Of a stretch of DNA of 64,000 nt, positions 54,509-63,648 are shown in pieces. Numbering within the stretch: the first letter of the stretch is position 1; the number at the start of each line of letters is the position of its first letter. The translations under genes and the position numbers were made by a program. The notes under the pieces are model-generated. The model worked only from the letters and a program-made list of their open reading frames with translations, had not been told where the DNA came from and searched no databases. This DNA is from Vibrio sp. HI00D65 (lineage in GTDB: Bacteria > Pseudomonadota > Gammaproteobacteria > Enterobacterales > Vibrionaceae): positions 297,132 through 361,131 of the forward strand of contig NZ_LWEH01000013.1 of NCBI RefSeq assembly GCF_001635455.1, given 5' to 3'.

Positions 54509-55420
54509 ATGGATATAGAATCTTTAAAGATGTTTGCAGTTTTAGCCGAACACCTAAACTTTACCGAAGCTGCAAGCACAATAGAAACAAGCCAGCCTAC
54601 CTTAAGTCGGAAAATTAGAAATTTAGAGAAAAAACTCAATGTGACATTAGTTCATCGAATCGGAAATAAGATTAGCCTCACACCGCATGGTGAAAATTTT
54701 TTGGAGTCCACATTAGATATTTTAAGCTTAGTCGAATACAGCGTCGAAAAGCTCCAAGTCCAAAAGCAAGGTATAAATGGTCGGTTACGTATAGGGAGTT
54801 TATCTTCCATGTCGAGATTTTTAGTGCAAAACTTTCTACCTACATTCCACCAAAAATTTCCCAACATTGATATCCATTGGCGTACCTTATCTGTCGATAA
54901 CTTAAAAGTGATGGATAATATAGACTTGGTTATTTCTCCCATAGAACCTAGTGACGATAGGATTGTTTGTCGTAAGTTATCTCAGTTCCAGCGTGCTTGT
55001 TACGCTTCATCTAAATACCTCAACGAAGCGTGTATGCCAGCGTCCGTTGATGAACTGAAGCAACACCAGTGTATTACCCAGGTGAACAGGGTAGGAGTCG
55101 AACGCTATTGGCAATTGGAAAACTCAGATGGAGAAAGACGTGAGGTTAGTGTGAAAGGAAAAATGACAACAGATTCCATCGACATTGCAACTTCTATGGC
55201 GTTAGAAGGTTTCGGTATTGCCTTACTTCCAGTTACGCATGCTAGAGAGTATGTGCTGAGTGGGCAATTAATACCGTTGTTCCATAATTTATGGTTTGAA
55301 GTAAATTATCTGTATGCTTTCTATAAACCAAGTCTACATACTCCCAATCGCTTTAAGATATTTATTAATGAGCTTGAAGAGTTTCGAAAGCAGTGGCAAA
55401 ACGGACTTAACTACACTTAG
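54509..55420 (+). CDS. LysR-family transcription regulator
   Basis: About 303 residues. N-terminal winged helix (MDIESLKMFAVLAEHLNFTEAAS, SQPTLSRKIRNLEKKLNVTLVHR), linker helix, and a substrate-binding domain (LRIGSLSSMSRFLVQNFLPTF, DLVISPIEPSDDRIV). ATG 54509 fits the family start; the frame is open to 54458. It is transcribed away from the chemoreceptor gene, which it may control, as LysR regulators often act on the divergent neighbour. Effector unknown. Confidence 0.92.
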   Translation: MDIESLKMFAVLAEHLNFTEAASTIETSQPTLSRKIRNLEKKLNVTLVHRIGNKISLTPHGENFLESTLDILSLVEYSVEKLQVQKQGINGRLRIGSLSSMSRFLVQNFLPTFHQKFPNIDIHWRTLSVDNLKVMDNIDLVISPIEPSDDRIVCRKLSQFQRACYASSKYLNEACMPASVDELKQHQCITQVNRVGVERYWQLENSDGERREVSVKGKMTTDSIDIATSMALEGFGIALLPVTHAREYVLSGQLIPLFHNLWFEVNYLYAFYKPSLHTPNRFKIFINELEEFRKQWQNGLNYT

Positions 55421-55460
55421 AGGCTCGGATTAAAAAGTGGAGAGGGAAGTTGATAGATAG

Positions 55461-55501
55461 TTAAAACTAAGGCCTCGTGATCACTTGACCTTAGTTTTTG
55501 A
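55461..55501 (+). terminator. Terminator of the LysR gene
   Basis: The stem AAAACTAAGG / CCTTAGTTTTT with a 16-base loop, ending in T residues. Confidence 0.8.
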
Positions 55502-55665
55502 GAATCGTAGAGCCTGCATTTCTAAAAACTCGACTATGTAGGTCGGTACTGATAATACCAATCTTTATTATCAGCACTTGATACCATTTTCTCCTATGTC
55601 TGGTACCAGCATCTCATACATCAAATCGGCAAAATAACGAATCCTTTCACTTTTATGAGAATCGA

Positions 55666-55788
55666 TTATTTTTTGTTTTGAGATTCTTGAATTTTTTTTG
55701 CAATCCACTGATGCAAATGAAGCCCCGTTTGACGCTTTAAGAGTAAATCTATCCCAGCTAAAATTAACAGTCCAATTAATGTACCCAT
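55666..55788 (-). CDS. Small membrane protein, 40 residues
   Basis: ATG 55788 is preceded by GGAGATGATT, a good ribosome-binding site. The 40-residue product starts with a hydrophobic helix (MGTLIGLLILAGIDLLL), followed by a basic tail (KRQTGLHLHQWIAKK). It resembles single-pass small membrane proteins. It lies 59 bases after the RHH-like gene on the same strand, so the two may form an operon. Confidence 0.55.
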   Translation of the reverse strand: MGTLIGLLILAGIDLLLKRQTGLHLHQWIAKKIQESQNKK

Positions 55789-55847
55789 AATCATCTCCAC
55801 ACTTGTTATCATTTGTAATTCAATTGAATCAATACGTGTTAGTATTT

Positions 55848-56105
55848 TTAATCCATCGATTTCATCATTTCATCTATATCTAATCCACCAAGCTCCTTTA
55901 GGTTATTCTTAATCTCCTCATCTATAGATAATTGACGTTCAACTTGTTTCAATTTTTTCTCAAGAAATTTTTCAACTTCTTGGGATACATTGAACATAAG
56001 CCCTTGTTCACGCGCTGCTTTTCTCGCTAGTTTAAGGCGAGCATCCAAGTCTGAAGGGATTTTGATGTTCAGTGATACTTTGGATTGTTTTTTTTGCAAT
56101 GACAT
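55848..56105 (-). CDS. Small helical DNA-binding-like protein
   Basis: About 85 residues, highly charged. SLNIKIPSDLDARLKLARKAAREQGLM at the start of the ORF has the strand-helix layout of ribbon-helix-helix proteins, followed by a coiled helix (EKFLEKKLKQVERQL) and an acidic tail ending EMMKSMD. RHH proteins are often antitoxins or plasmid regulators; no toxin gene is adjacent. ATG 56105 has GAGAAC upstream; ATG 56117 is the alternative. Confidence 0.6.
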   Translation of the reverse strand: MSLQKKQSKVSLNIKIPSDLDARLKLARKAAREQGLMFNVSQEVEKFLEKKLKQVERQLSIDEEIKNNLKELGGLDIDEMMKSMD

Positions 56106-56397
56106 GTTTGTTCTCATTTTTAACTTGAGAATACTATAAAGTTTTCTACCTTTTTAGCAAGAAAATTTTAAAGCTTACCTCTGTCTGAAGCAAAACAAAC
56201 ACCACATCAAGGCGAAAATATCTAATATTTATTGAGACTTAGTCCCATCTCAATGTTAGACGATATAGCCCAGCTTGGTGTGATCTACGTTAAATAAGTC
56301 GAGTCAGTGCAGCAAATTGACAGCAAAGATGATGTTTACACACCGCCAACTCCCGCAGTAAGAACCCCTACCAACAGTTGCGACGTCGCCATAGTTT

Positions 56398-56604
56398 CTA
56401 ATTCATGGTCGTACATTGATTTAAACGTTTCATGCGCAATTTGGCTATTTCTGCTTCTATAATGTCAACTATTTGATCGAACTCTTGCTCAATAAGTTGA
56501 GCGTTTTCTTTTGCAAATGAGTCGCTATGTACATCTAAATGTGTTGACGTTGTATCTTTCTTATAAAATTGAAATGAAGCCGTATTTACGTCCTGTGTGG
56601 TCAT
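56398..56604 (-). CDS. Hypothetical small protein, 68 residues
   Basis: A polar ORF with a helical middle (NAQLIEQEFDQIVDIIEAEIAKL). No good ribosome-binding site is visible before ATG 56604 and no family is recognised. The composition is protein-like, so it is kept at low confidence. Confidence 0.4.
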   Translation of the reverse strand: MTTQDVNTASFQFYKKDTTSTHLDVHSDSFAKENAQLIEQEFDQIVDIIEAEIAKLRMKRLNQCTTMN

Positions 56605-56785
56605 TAAGTATTCGAATTATGGTAATTAATGACACATTCAACATCAACAAGTTCTGTGAATAAAAGTGTGTCCAGATATTTAGAGCTTTTTATCTATTAG
56701 ATCAACTATGACATGAAGAAGTTGGGGCTAGGAGTGCGGAGGTAAGCATCTCTAGATTTAGCACGTTTCTCTTATCAGACAACGC

Positions 56786-56872
56786 ATGCTGAAAACAAGA
56801 ATCGGTGTTCTTTGTGCCTTGTCCGTGATGGCGGTAGTGCCTGAGGAAAGCGCGTTTTCTACGCAAAAGTAA
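56786..56872 (+). pseudogene. Possible signal-peptide remnant
   Basis: A 28-codon frame (begins MLKTRIGVLCALSVMAVVP) looks like a secretion signal cut off by a stop. The following bases contain further protein-like frames (e.g. MNPYETTEVSK) but no continuous gene. It may be the 5' end of a lost secreted protein. Confidence 0.3.
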
Positions 56873-56987
56873 ATTGGGTTCTCGGAGTTGATAAATAACT
56901 CTGTATGAACCCTTATGAGACGACTGAAGTGTCGAAATAGACAGGAGTATATCGTGTAAATCAGACAAGACTTGAATAAACTATTGT

Positions 56988-57845
56988 TCATCTGAATTTC
57001 TGACGGTACATTGAAGGTGATGTGCCTTTGTACTTTTTAAACAGGCGATTAAAGTTAGAGCGATTAGTATAGCCTACTCTTTCTGCAATTAAGCTAATAG
57101 GCTGCGACGTTGTTGTGAGCAATTGAGAAGCATGATTCAACCTTAACTTTGTTAAATAGGTGATGTAACTTTCGTTAAAGTGTTGTGTGAACCAACGATG
57201 TACAGTGTTTTCACTTACATGTACGTAATTAGCAAGCTTTTTCAAAGTAATATCTGATGAATAGTGCTGATCTATGTACTGGCAAACCTTATCTATTTTG
57301 CTGAAATCATTACTAGCCTTTTCTTTTTCTCCTCGCGAATAATAGGGTAGTAGCTCGATAACATGTTGATCAGAGCACAGTTCTCCCAAAACCTGAATGA
57401 AGACTGCAAGCTGCGCAATTGGGGATAGTTCACTAAAGTTAATGAGGTGTTGGTAAACCTTCTCTGCTGTTTGTGTTGTAAACCTTATACCTTTGTTGGC
57501 ATTGCGAATGATAGGAGCCAACTGTCGAAGCTCGGCACTGCTGTACATGAGTTGCCCGATCCACTCCTCTCTGAACCAGATGACATGAGTTTCACACGGA
57601 TGTTTTTCATCTGAATCTCGTGATTCGAAGCTATGGGCAAGGCCTGGGCCAATTAGTAGTAGTTCGTTGTGTTTTATCTGCCCTTCAAAGGTTTCAATTC
57701 TCGATTTACCTTGAAAGTTGCGATGCAAAACCAGTTCAAATTCTTGATGAGCATGCCAACTTTCCGGTTTGAAGGTTTCTTCAAATTTTTTATAGCGCCA
57801 GGACCAGCCATGCCTTTGAGGTACTTTCTGTATTGTTGCTTTCAT
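56988..57845 (-). CDS. AraC-family transcription regulator with cupin sensor
   Basis: About 285 residues. The N-terminal half is a cupin-like domain (WHAHQEFELVLHR, ELLLIGPGLAHSFES). The C-terminal AraC domain has two helix-turn-helix motifs (TLKKLANYVHVSENTVHRWF and ISLIAERVGYTNRSNFNRLFKKYKGTSPSMYR). ATG 57845 is chosen because the family starts near here; the open frame extends to 57920. It is divergent from a SIS-domain sugar isomerase gene and likely controls it in response to a sugar derivative. Confidence 0.9.
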   Translation of the reverse strand: MKATIQKVPQRHGWSWRYKKFEETFKPESWHAHQEFELVLHRNFQGKSRIETFEGQIKHNELLLIGPGLAHSFESRDSDEKHPCETHVIWFREEWIGQLMYSSAELRQLAPIIRNANKGIRFTTQTAEKVYQHLINFSELSPIAQLAVFIQVLGELCSDQHVIELLPYYSRGEKEKASNDFSKIDKVCQYIDQHYSSDITLKKLANYVHVSENTVHRWFTQHFNESYITYLTKLRLNHASQLLTTTSQPISLIAERVGYTNRSNFNRLFKKYKGTSPSMYRQKFR

Positions 57846-58001
57846 TCCAAGCCGTTTTAAATTACTGGTTATGTGAACGCATATTGACACGTATTGTTTA
57901 ATGATCAATAAAAGTATCACTTTTTAGTGGAATAGTATCACTAATGTAAGGTAGGGCTGATATGTTTGAATCATCGTCAAAGAGTACAGGAGAACACAAG
58001 C

Positions 58002-58718
58002 ATGTCTGAATACTTGAATCGTTTAATACCAAAGCTTACCTCACTTGTGGAGGTCAACCAAAAGGCGTTATCTCAAGCAACGGAGTTATTTGCTCAAGCT
58101 ATTGTTAACGACAATATGATACAAGTCTTAGGGACAGGTCACTCGCATATGGTTGGTCTAGAGGGATTTATTCGAGCTGGTGGCCTTGGTAATGTCAATG
58201 CTATCTTAGACTCGGTGCTACTAACCAATGATGGTGCACTAAGAGGTTCGGCTATGGAAAAGTTGCCAGGATTAGCCGAAGTTATTTGGAATGAACAGAA
58301 TATTTCAGCTAATGATGTAGTGATGGTCATTTCTAATTCAGGGCGGAATGCTCTCCCAATAGAGTTCGCACAGATTGCTAAGTCTAAAGGACATCAAGTT
58401 ATTGCGATAACGTCGATCGAACAGTCATCGAAATATCCAAGCCGCCATAGCTCTGGTCTAAAGTTGATGGATATTGCTGATGTTGTTATTGATAATCAGG
58501 TTCCGCCTGGTGATGGCCTATGTAATGTAAACGGAAAAGTGACGGGCGCTTTTTCAAGCATAGCGGGCATGATGATCATGAACATGTTAGTTGTGGAGTC
58601 CCAGAAAGCAGCATTAAACCAAGGTTCTACACCGCTGATTTTCTCGAGTCAGAATGTTGATGGTTTCGACAATGACTATGTATATCAGCATTTTGGATCT
58701 CGATTAAAATCTATGTAG
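58002..58718 (+). CDS. SIS-domain protein, UPF0309-like sugar phosphate isomerase
   Basis: About 238 residues. SIS-fold phosphosugar-binding signatures are VLGTGHSHMVGLEGFIRAGGLGNV (about 40-63), VVMVISNSGRNALPIEFA and VIAITSIEQSSKY. Related proteins are annotated as phosphosugar isomerases or amino-sugar regulators. ATG 58002 has AGGAG about ten bases upstream. The AraC regulator is divergent, a layout typical for sugar-catabolic pairs. Confidence 0.85.
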   Translation: MSEYLNRLIPKLTSLVEVNQKALSQATELFAQAIVNDNMIQVLGTGHSHMVGLEGFIRAGGLGNVNAILDSVLLTNDGALRGSAMEKLPGLAEVIWNEQNISANDVVMVISNSGRNALPIEFAQIAKSKGHQVIAITSIEQSSKYPSRHSSGLKLMDIADVVIDNQVPPGDGLCNVNGKVTGAFSSIAGMMIMNMLVVESQKAALNQGSTPLIFSSQNVDGFDNDYVYQHFGSRLKSM

Positions 58719-58901
58719 ATAGGCGCTAGACAATTAGCATTGAAGTAACAATGGGTAAGCGATATGTTTCGATTACACCCGATAGGATGTTCCAAGCTAA
58801 TCATTCGAATGATACACATAAAATAAAGGATTGTTTTTAGATATAAATTGGTAATGGATTTTCCCTAAAATAGAGAACTTAAATTTATTCAAATTAATAA
58901 A

Positions 58902-58935
58902 CTTGAGCCCACTTCGTAGTGGGCTTCTTTAAGTC
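58902..58935. terminator. Terminator
   Basis: The stem GAGCCCACT / AGTGGGCTT with a TCGT-type loop, T-rich on the plus side. It lies between convergent genes. Confidence 0.8.
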
Positions 58936-58949
58936 ATATACCTTGAACC

Positions 58950-59351
58950 TTAGGTTGAGATGGACTTTTCTTCCTGCTTGCATTCCAACTTACTACGTAC
59001 CAAATCTGATAGTCGCAGATAACGGTCAGCTCCATTCTTTGGTAGTTCACTTGGCCTTTCGAACGATAAAGGTTCTTTTAACTCCTCTGTATCCCAAAAC
59101 TGATCACCAGTCGAGTCGAATGGAGTGCCGTCTGGTAATTCGTTTGAATAATGTACGCCGTCTTGTTCTTCACCCACAAAAACTTTCCATAGCACTAACT
59201 TCCCACCAAAGTAGTCATTTATTATGAGTGAGGACATCCCGCACTGCCCACGGCTCGGGTTGGACGGGTTCCAATTTTCTGGCTCATCAGTGCTGTCTAT
59301 AGACCAACTGTCCTGAAGAGCTTGCAATACTTCGCTGAGACTTGGATTCAT
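58950..59351 (-). CDS. YunG-like uncharacterised protein
   Basis: About 133 residues. The core NPSNPSRGQCGMSSLIINDYFGGKLV ... VHYSNELPDGTPFDSTGDQF is characteristic of YunG-type proteins: a Cys in GQCG, a His in VHY and Asp/Asn residues recall a papain- or transglutaminase-like catalytic set. Function unknown. ATG 59351 is preferred because AGGA lies seven bases upstream; the frame continues to 59393. Confidence 0.75.
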   Translation of the reverse strand: MNPSLSEVLQALQDSWSIDSTDEPENWNPSNPSRGQCGMSSLIINDYFGGKLVLWKVFVGEEQDGVHYSNELPDGTPFDSTGDQFWDTEELKEPLSFERPSELPKNGADRYLRLSDLVRSKLECKQEEKSIST

Positions 59352-59594
59352 ATGTATTCCTGTTATTCCTTCGCGACATAAAACCCCAAGCATTATTGAG
59401 GAATCAAGTTAACGATAGTGCTAATTAATTGTAATTGAGTGACTTTGACTAACTTGTGACTTTCGATTTTTGAGCAACGATAGCATTGTAACACTGTGTT
59501 GACGGAGTAGGCTGAGTTAGCCAAGCAATCATAGATAGATAAATTAAGGCTTCAAAGCCTTTGTATTACTATGGAAGTTAGCTATCAGTCTAGC

Positions 59595-61103
59595 TTAACG
59601 AAAGCTTGAGATAATAGCTGGAATCCCTGGTAGAAGGCCGACCAACGCCATCACGCTTGTCAGTACAACAAACATAATACCGGGAAGAACCCAGCGGCTC
59701 ATCTTACTTAGTTCACTGCTACGCTCTTTACAGCCGACCAATCCTAAATTGTCTAGCAGCATAGTGATTGACCAACCAAATGCCGGATTGACGAGTGCTG
59801 ATGAGAACACAACAATCGCTGCCGATTGCGTGGTTTTACCCTCACGCGTCATCTCCATTCCCGCCTCTAATAGTGGAACGAATACACCCACAATCAGCGC
59901 AACACAAAGTACAGGTTGCCAAATAGCTAAGTCCATTGGGTAGCCCCAAATAGCGGCGATGATACAGAACAGAGCCGTTAGCAAAGCACCCGCAGGGATA
60001 GGACGTTTCGCAATCGCCGCAGGTACGATGTAAGTACCCCATGAAGACGTAAAGTTAGTACCACCAAGTAGCGATCCGAATGTTTGACGAATAGACGCTG
60101 TAGTCATGGTGTCATCAATGTTCATATGTACTTTGCCAGTACGCTCTGGGTAGCTGATCTTTTGGAATACTTGATGCCCTAAGAAATCTGGCGACCACAT
60201 CGCCACCGCAAGAATCGCGAACGGCAGTACTACCATGAAGTGTTCAATTGTCGGTAGGCCTAACATCCAACCTGTATTTTCCCCCCACCAATACATAGGG
60301 TTCATGTTAGGTAAGCCTGGCTCGGTGTGGAAAGCAAATGGCGCACCCAGAGCAAATGCAATCGTACCACCCAACAAGCAGCTAAGAGGTACTGCTAGCC
60401 AACGCTTGCGGAAATGCTCCAATAGCGCGTATAGAATAATGGTACAAAATATCACCACAAAAGCGATGTGGCTCATGCCGATGCCTTCGGCCCAAGCGAA
60501 CAGTTTTTTCACCTGAGAAGCGGTGCCCACAAATCCAAGGTAGAGCAACAAGCCACCACACACGCCTTTACTGGTGAGGTTAGCCAACATACTGCCACCT
60601 TTACTGATGGCTAATAACAAGCCGAAAGCGCCAATTAACAAGCCGAATGCCATAGGGTGCCCTCCAGCTGCAACTACGATAGGGATCAATGGAATAAGTG
60701 GGCCGTGAGTACCAGCAAGGTTAGCCGTCGGAAGTAGGAAGCCAGAGAAAAGGATGATGAAAACAGAGGCGATAAGAAGTTCATAACGAACATTTTCTAG
60801 GATGAAGTCTTCATTTAACCCAAGCGCTCCAGCAAAGGTCGCTGCAATAGCGCCTACCATAACCACTTTACCTATAGTCGCGGCCATGGCTGGGATGGTG
60901 TCTTCTATCTCAAATCGATAATCTTTAAACGGTAAATTGGGACGCCAGCGCTTCGGCGACATGATTTGTAATTCGTGCTCTAGATACTGTTCTCGGGATT
61001 TGAATTCTGAACTTGGTTTGTGTTGCTGTTCATAGGAGAGCTCGTCTTCAATGATTTGAGGTTTCTCTCTTGGTATATTTACGGACTCTAAAGTACTGCT
61101 CAT
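59595..61103 (-). CDS. DUF3360 family permease
   Basis: About 502 residues with a polar N-terminal tail (70 residues) and 11-12 hydrophobic helices. Tracts such as TANLAGTHGPLIPLIPIVVAAGGHPMAFG and LLGGTNFTSSWGTYIVPAAIAKRPIPAG fit what I know as the DUF3360 putative permease of vibrios, distantly like nucleobase/sulfate-type carriers. Substrate unknown. ATG 61103 has AAGGAATC before it; the frame extends seven codons further. Confidence 0.8.
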   Translation of the reverse strand: MSSTLESVNIPREKPQIIEDELSYEQQHKPSSEFKSREQYLEHELQIMSPKRWRPNLPFKDYRFEIEDTIPAMAATIGKVVMVGAIAATFAGALGLNEDFILENVRYELLIASVFIILFSGFLLPTANLAGTHGPLIPLIPIVVAAGGHPMAFGLLIGAFGLLLAISKGGSMLANLTSKGVCGGLLLYLGFVGTASQVKKLFAWAEGIGMSHIAFVVIFCTIILYALLEHFRKRWLAVPLSCLLGGTIAFALGAPFAFHTEPGLPNMNPMYWWGENTGWMLGLPTIEHFMVVLPFAILAVAMWSPDFLGHQVFQKISYPERTGKVHMNIDDTMTTASIRQTFGSLLGGTNFTSSWGTYIVPAAIAKRPIPAGALLTALFCIIAAIWGYPMDLAIWQPVLCVALIVGVFVPLLEAGMEMTREGKTTQSAAIVVFSSALVNPAFGWSITMLLDNLGLVGCKERSSELSKMSRWVLPGIMFVVLTSVMALVGLLPGIPAIISSFR

Positions 61104-61656
61104 TTTGATTCCTTTTTTTCGCACTCTAAGGTGCGTTGTTGCAACAAACGATATTGGCTCACATAAGGTGTAAACAAAATGTCAACTTTAAATCAAATAA
61201 TTGTTAACATTTAGTAGCTGGTACCTTATACCAATTCTAAAAAAACAAATAGACTCAGTTGGTTAGACATTAGTCGTAGGTTCAGAATGTAAGAATATAA
61301 ATCGCACAATGCAGTTTATTTGTAGGCGATGAGCTTGATTGGTAATAAACGAATATCTAACAAGAAATGCTTGGTACTGAAGAGTCAGTTAACATCTATC
61401 AAAGAATGCTTTTAGGCGCTTGTGAAGGTGGTTCGGTGGTGAAGCTGCCTTAAAATTGAGCGGGACGCTTAAGACCAAGGTATCCGCTAGAAGATAATTT
61501 TTAATATCTTAAATGAAGACGCTCACGGCGTCTTTAGGCCTTTCCAAAGGAACCTTAAACCTTATTAAAGTAACGTTTCCGTCTTGAATTTGTTGATAAT
61601 AATTCTCATTACTGTATTTTGTGGTCTCAAATACACTTATTGTTGCGGAGACCAAC
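61104..61656. other. Divergent intergenic region with hairpin and Fur-like box
   Basis: 550 AT-rich bases between the permease and the gene at 61657. It contains a hairpin AAGACGC / GCGTCTT at 61516-61535 and the Fur-like box at 61595-61613. No ORF is visible. Confidence 0.5.
61595..61613. promoter_or_regulatory. Fur-box-like operator
   Basis: GATAATAATTCTCATTACT matches the 19-base Fur consensus GATAATGATAATCATTATC at 14 positions, with the outer halves intact. It lies 44 bases before the start codon of the downstream gene, where a repressor would cover the promoter. Confidence 0.7.
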
Positions 61657-62211
61657 ATGGAACACTCTGATATTACTCAACTGCTTATCCCAAAGAGCGA
61701 TTGGGCATCGCCTGATCTTTTTCTCTATGAAGGAAAAGACAAACTTCACCTGAGCTTAGAAGGAGCAATTCAATACAGTGGATTGAACAGCATTGGTGGT
61801 GTGGTTCTGGGCTTTAGGATGATCCAACACGCGGTGCAACTTGCTGCGGGTGACCAGTCTTTGCAACGTGATGGTATCAGCATTTATACCGCGTTCCCTG
61901 GACGTGGTGCTCAAGATGCCTTTGAGTACACATGCCGTGCGCTGCGTGATAGACGTTATTGTTGTGATACCACATTGCATCATCCGGCAGCGCAAACCGG
62001 GCAGCGTGGTCAGTTCCTATTTACGATTCGCTTAAATGAGCAATCTATGGTGATGACGCCAGCAAACGGACTACCAAGAAAAAGCTACTTTGAAGCTGAC
62101 CGTCATTCACAAGATGGCCGGGAAGCAGCATTGAGATGGCGTGATGAGAAGATCAATTTCGCCAATACATTGCTGAGCTTATCACCAGAAGAATGCTTAC
62201 GTGTGTTGTAG
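61657..62211 (+). CDS. Hypothetical protein with Fur-like promoter
   Basis: A 184-residue soluble protein. The segment GGVVLGFRMIQHAVQLA ... IYTAFPGRGAQDAFEYTCRAL ... CCDTTLHHPAA has conserved-looking Gly, Cys and His residues reminiscent of FmdE-type (formylmethanofuran dehydrogenase subunit E-like) proteins, but the match is weak. ATG 61657 has GGAG five bases upstream; the frame extends 12 codons further. The Fur-like box suggests expression under iron limitation. The Cys and His residues might bind a metal. Confidence 0.6.
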   Translation: MEHSDITQLLIPKSDWASPDLFLYEGKDKLHLSLEGAIQYSGLNSIGGVVLGFRMIQHAVQLAAGDQSLQRDGISIYTAFPGRGAQDAFEYTCRALRDRRYCCDTTLHHPAAQTGQRGQFLFTIRLNEQSMVMTPANGLPRKSYFEADRHSQDGREAALRWRDEKINFANTLLSLSPEECLRVL

Positions 62212-62276
62212 TTCTCTGTTCCCATATACAGAATGATCTCACAAATAGAATGATGCTCGGAAATAGAGAAATAACA

Positions 62277-62312
62277 GTAAGTCGCTCGCTTTTAAGTGGG
62301 CGACTTTTCTAT
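62277..62312 (+). terminator. Terminator
   Basis: The imperfect stem AAGTCGCTCGC / GTGGGCGACTT is followed by TTCTAT. Confidence 0.7.
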
Positions 62313-62395
62313 ATTAACGCTCTCGGAAACTAGATGCCCAGTTGCGTTTAGGTTTACTAGAATGGCTCGCTTTCTGCAAATAAATTTAAGTGTAG

Positions 62396-62569
62396 AGGAG
62401 AGATAGACTTCAAAGCATTGATCAATATTTAGCCTCTCAGTGTTTGTCAGGAAGTTATGATGTGTCGGCTCGTTATGAGTTACCTTACTTCCCTTTTCAA
62501 CCTACCAACCTTTGCCAAGGTACCAATGCTAAACTGTGCAAAACAGCATCAATGGAAGCGGTGAAGTAG
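62396..62569 (+). pseudogene. Gene fragment lacking a start codon
   Basis: A 57-codon open frame (includes DRLQSIDQYLASQ, SYDVSARYELPYFPFQPTN, and ends TASMEAVK) reads like genuine protein with aromatic and Cys residues. It has no ATG, GTG or TTG near its beginning. A stop codon lies just upstream. It looks like the 3' end of a truncated gene; family not recognised. Confidence 0.4.
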
Positions 62570-62597
62570 GGGATCTGTAATTATTCGATGGATAAAA

Positions 62598-62632
62598 CTT
62601 AAGCCTCGCACTCTCGAGGCCCTTGTTCTTGT
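62598..62632 (+). terminator. Terminator-like hairpin
   Basis: GCCTCG / CGAGGC with a six-base loop and a CTTGTTCTTG tail. It is closely related in layout to the hairpin at 42012. Confidence 0.6.
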
Positions 62633-62790
62633 GGCGAGTCAGGAATAAGGCAATAGCTTTTGGTTCTTGGCTCAAGGTTTTGGACAATAGCAAACTCTAT
62701 AGTGCACACATTTTTTCTCTAGTCGCTATATTTAATAGTTAAACCGCTCTAGATAGTTTCGGTACAGTTATTTTTAGGATTACGCGTGCT

Positions 62791-63648
62791 TTACAAACAG
62801 CTAAACCTAAAACTGTCGTTTAAATCTAAAGGTAAGATTAGGGTGCTAAATAGATTGTCCCTAGATTCTTGGCAGATTGTTGCTCTCTCATTTGGGTTGT
62901 TGACATACTTATCTAAGTACTCCGCTGTTAAAACGGGCTTACCGTGATTAATAAAGGGCAGCAGTGCATCACATTCGTTGTACTCAAAACATTGTTCGTT
63001 AACAGCAAAGTCAAAGTACTCGACTAGTTCACCTATTTGGTCCAGGTCATTCTTTAATCCGACCGCAAGGCCTCTTTTATGCGCCTCATTTGCAATAAAT
63101 CGATTGTACGCGAGCTGATCTTGAGACGTCAGATTGAAACCTGAGTTATTGGTGTACCCATCCATATTATCAGGTTCAACACCATCACAACCTTTGTTTT
63201 TGGCAATATCCAGACGTTTTTTCATGATTGAATGAACGTTCGCTGAACGAATATCAAGCCAGCGTTCGTTGTCCCAGCCATCAAGAGTGTTTCCAATTGT
63301 GTTTGGCAAGAAGAGTTCTTTATCATCTCGATAATCCTCATAAGAGCCTGCTGAAAAATAACACACCACTTTTATTCCTGATTGTTGTAAATTTTTTATT
63401 GTCGTATTTCTCGTATCAAAAAGGTCTAAATCATAGAGAGCGACAGAGTAAGAGGTGTTTAAATTGCCTTCTAGCTGCCATTGCCACGTGACTGAAACAG
63501 GCGGGCGGTACCAAGAACCGGTCATAATAGGAGCGACGTTTATGTCAAGAACGACCGGAGAGCTAGACTGCTCAGGTTGGGGTTTATTATCATTTGAATT
63601 GCAGCCAGAGCTGCTTACTAAAAACAGATAGATTAATAACTTTTTCAT
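62791..63648 (-). CDS. GH114-type glycoside hydrolase lipoprotein
   Basis: A 285-residue protein with a lipobox (LVSSSGC, residues 10-16) after a short hydrophobic signal. The mature part has a TIM-barrel-like pattern of the endo-alpha-1,4-polygalactosaminidase family: PVSVTWQWQLEG, VALYDLDLFDT, KVVCYFSAGSYEDYR, CDGVEPDNMDGY and AVGLKNDLDQI. Asp and Glu in these strands are likely catalytic. It would degrade galactosamine-rich exopolysaccharide at the cell surface. Confidence 0.88.
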   Translation of the reverse strand: MKKLLIYLFLVSSSGCNSNDNKPQPEQSSSPVVLDINVAPIMTGSWYRPPVSVTWQWQLEGNLNTSYSVALYDLDLFDTRNTTIKNLQQSGIKVVCYFSAGSYEDYRDDKELFLPNTIGNTLDGWDNERWLDIRSANVHSIMKKRLDIAKNKGCDGVEPDNMDGYTNNSGFNLTSQDQLAYNRFIANEAHKRGLAVGLKNDLDQIGELVEYFDFAVNEQCFEYNECDALLPFINHGKPVLTAEYLDKYVNNPNERATICQESRDNLFSTLILPLDLNDSFRFSCL

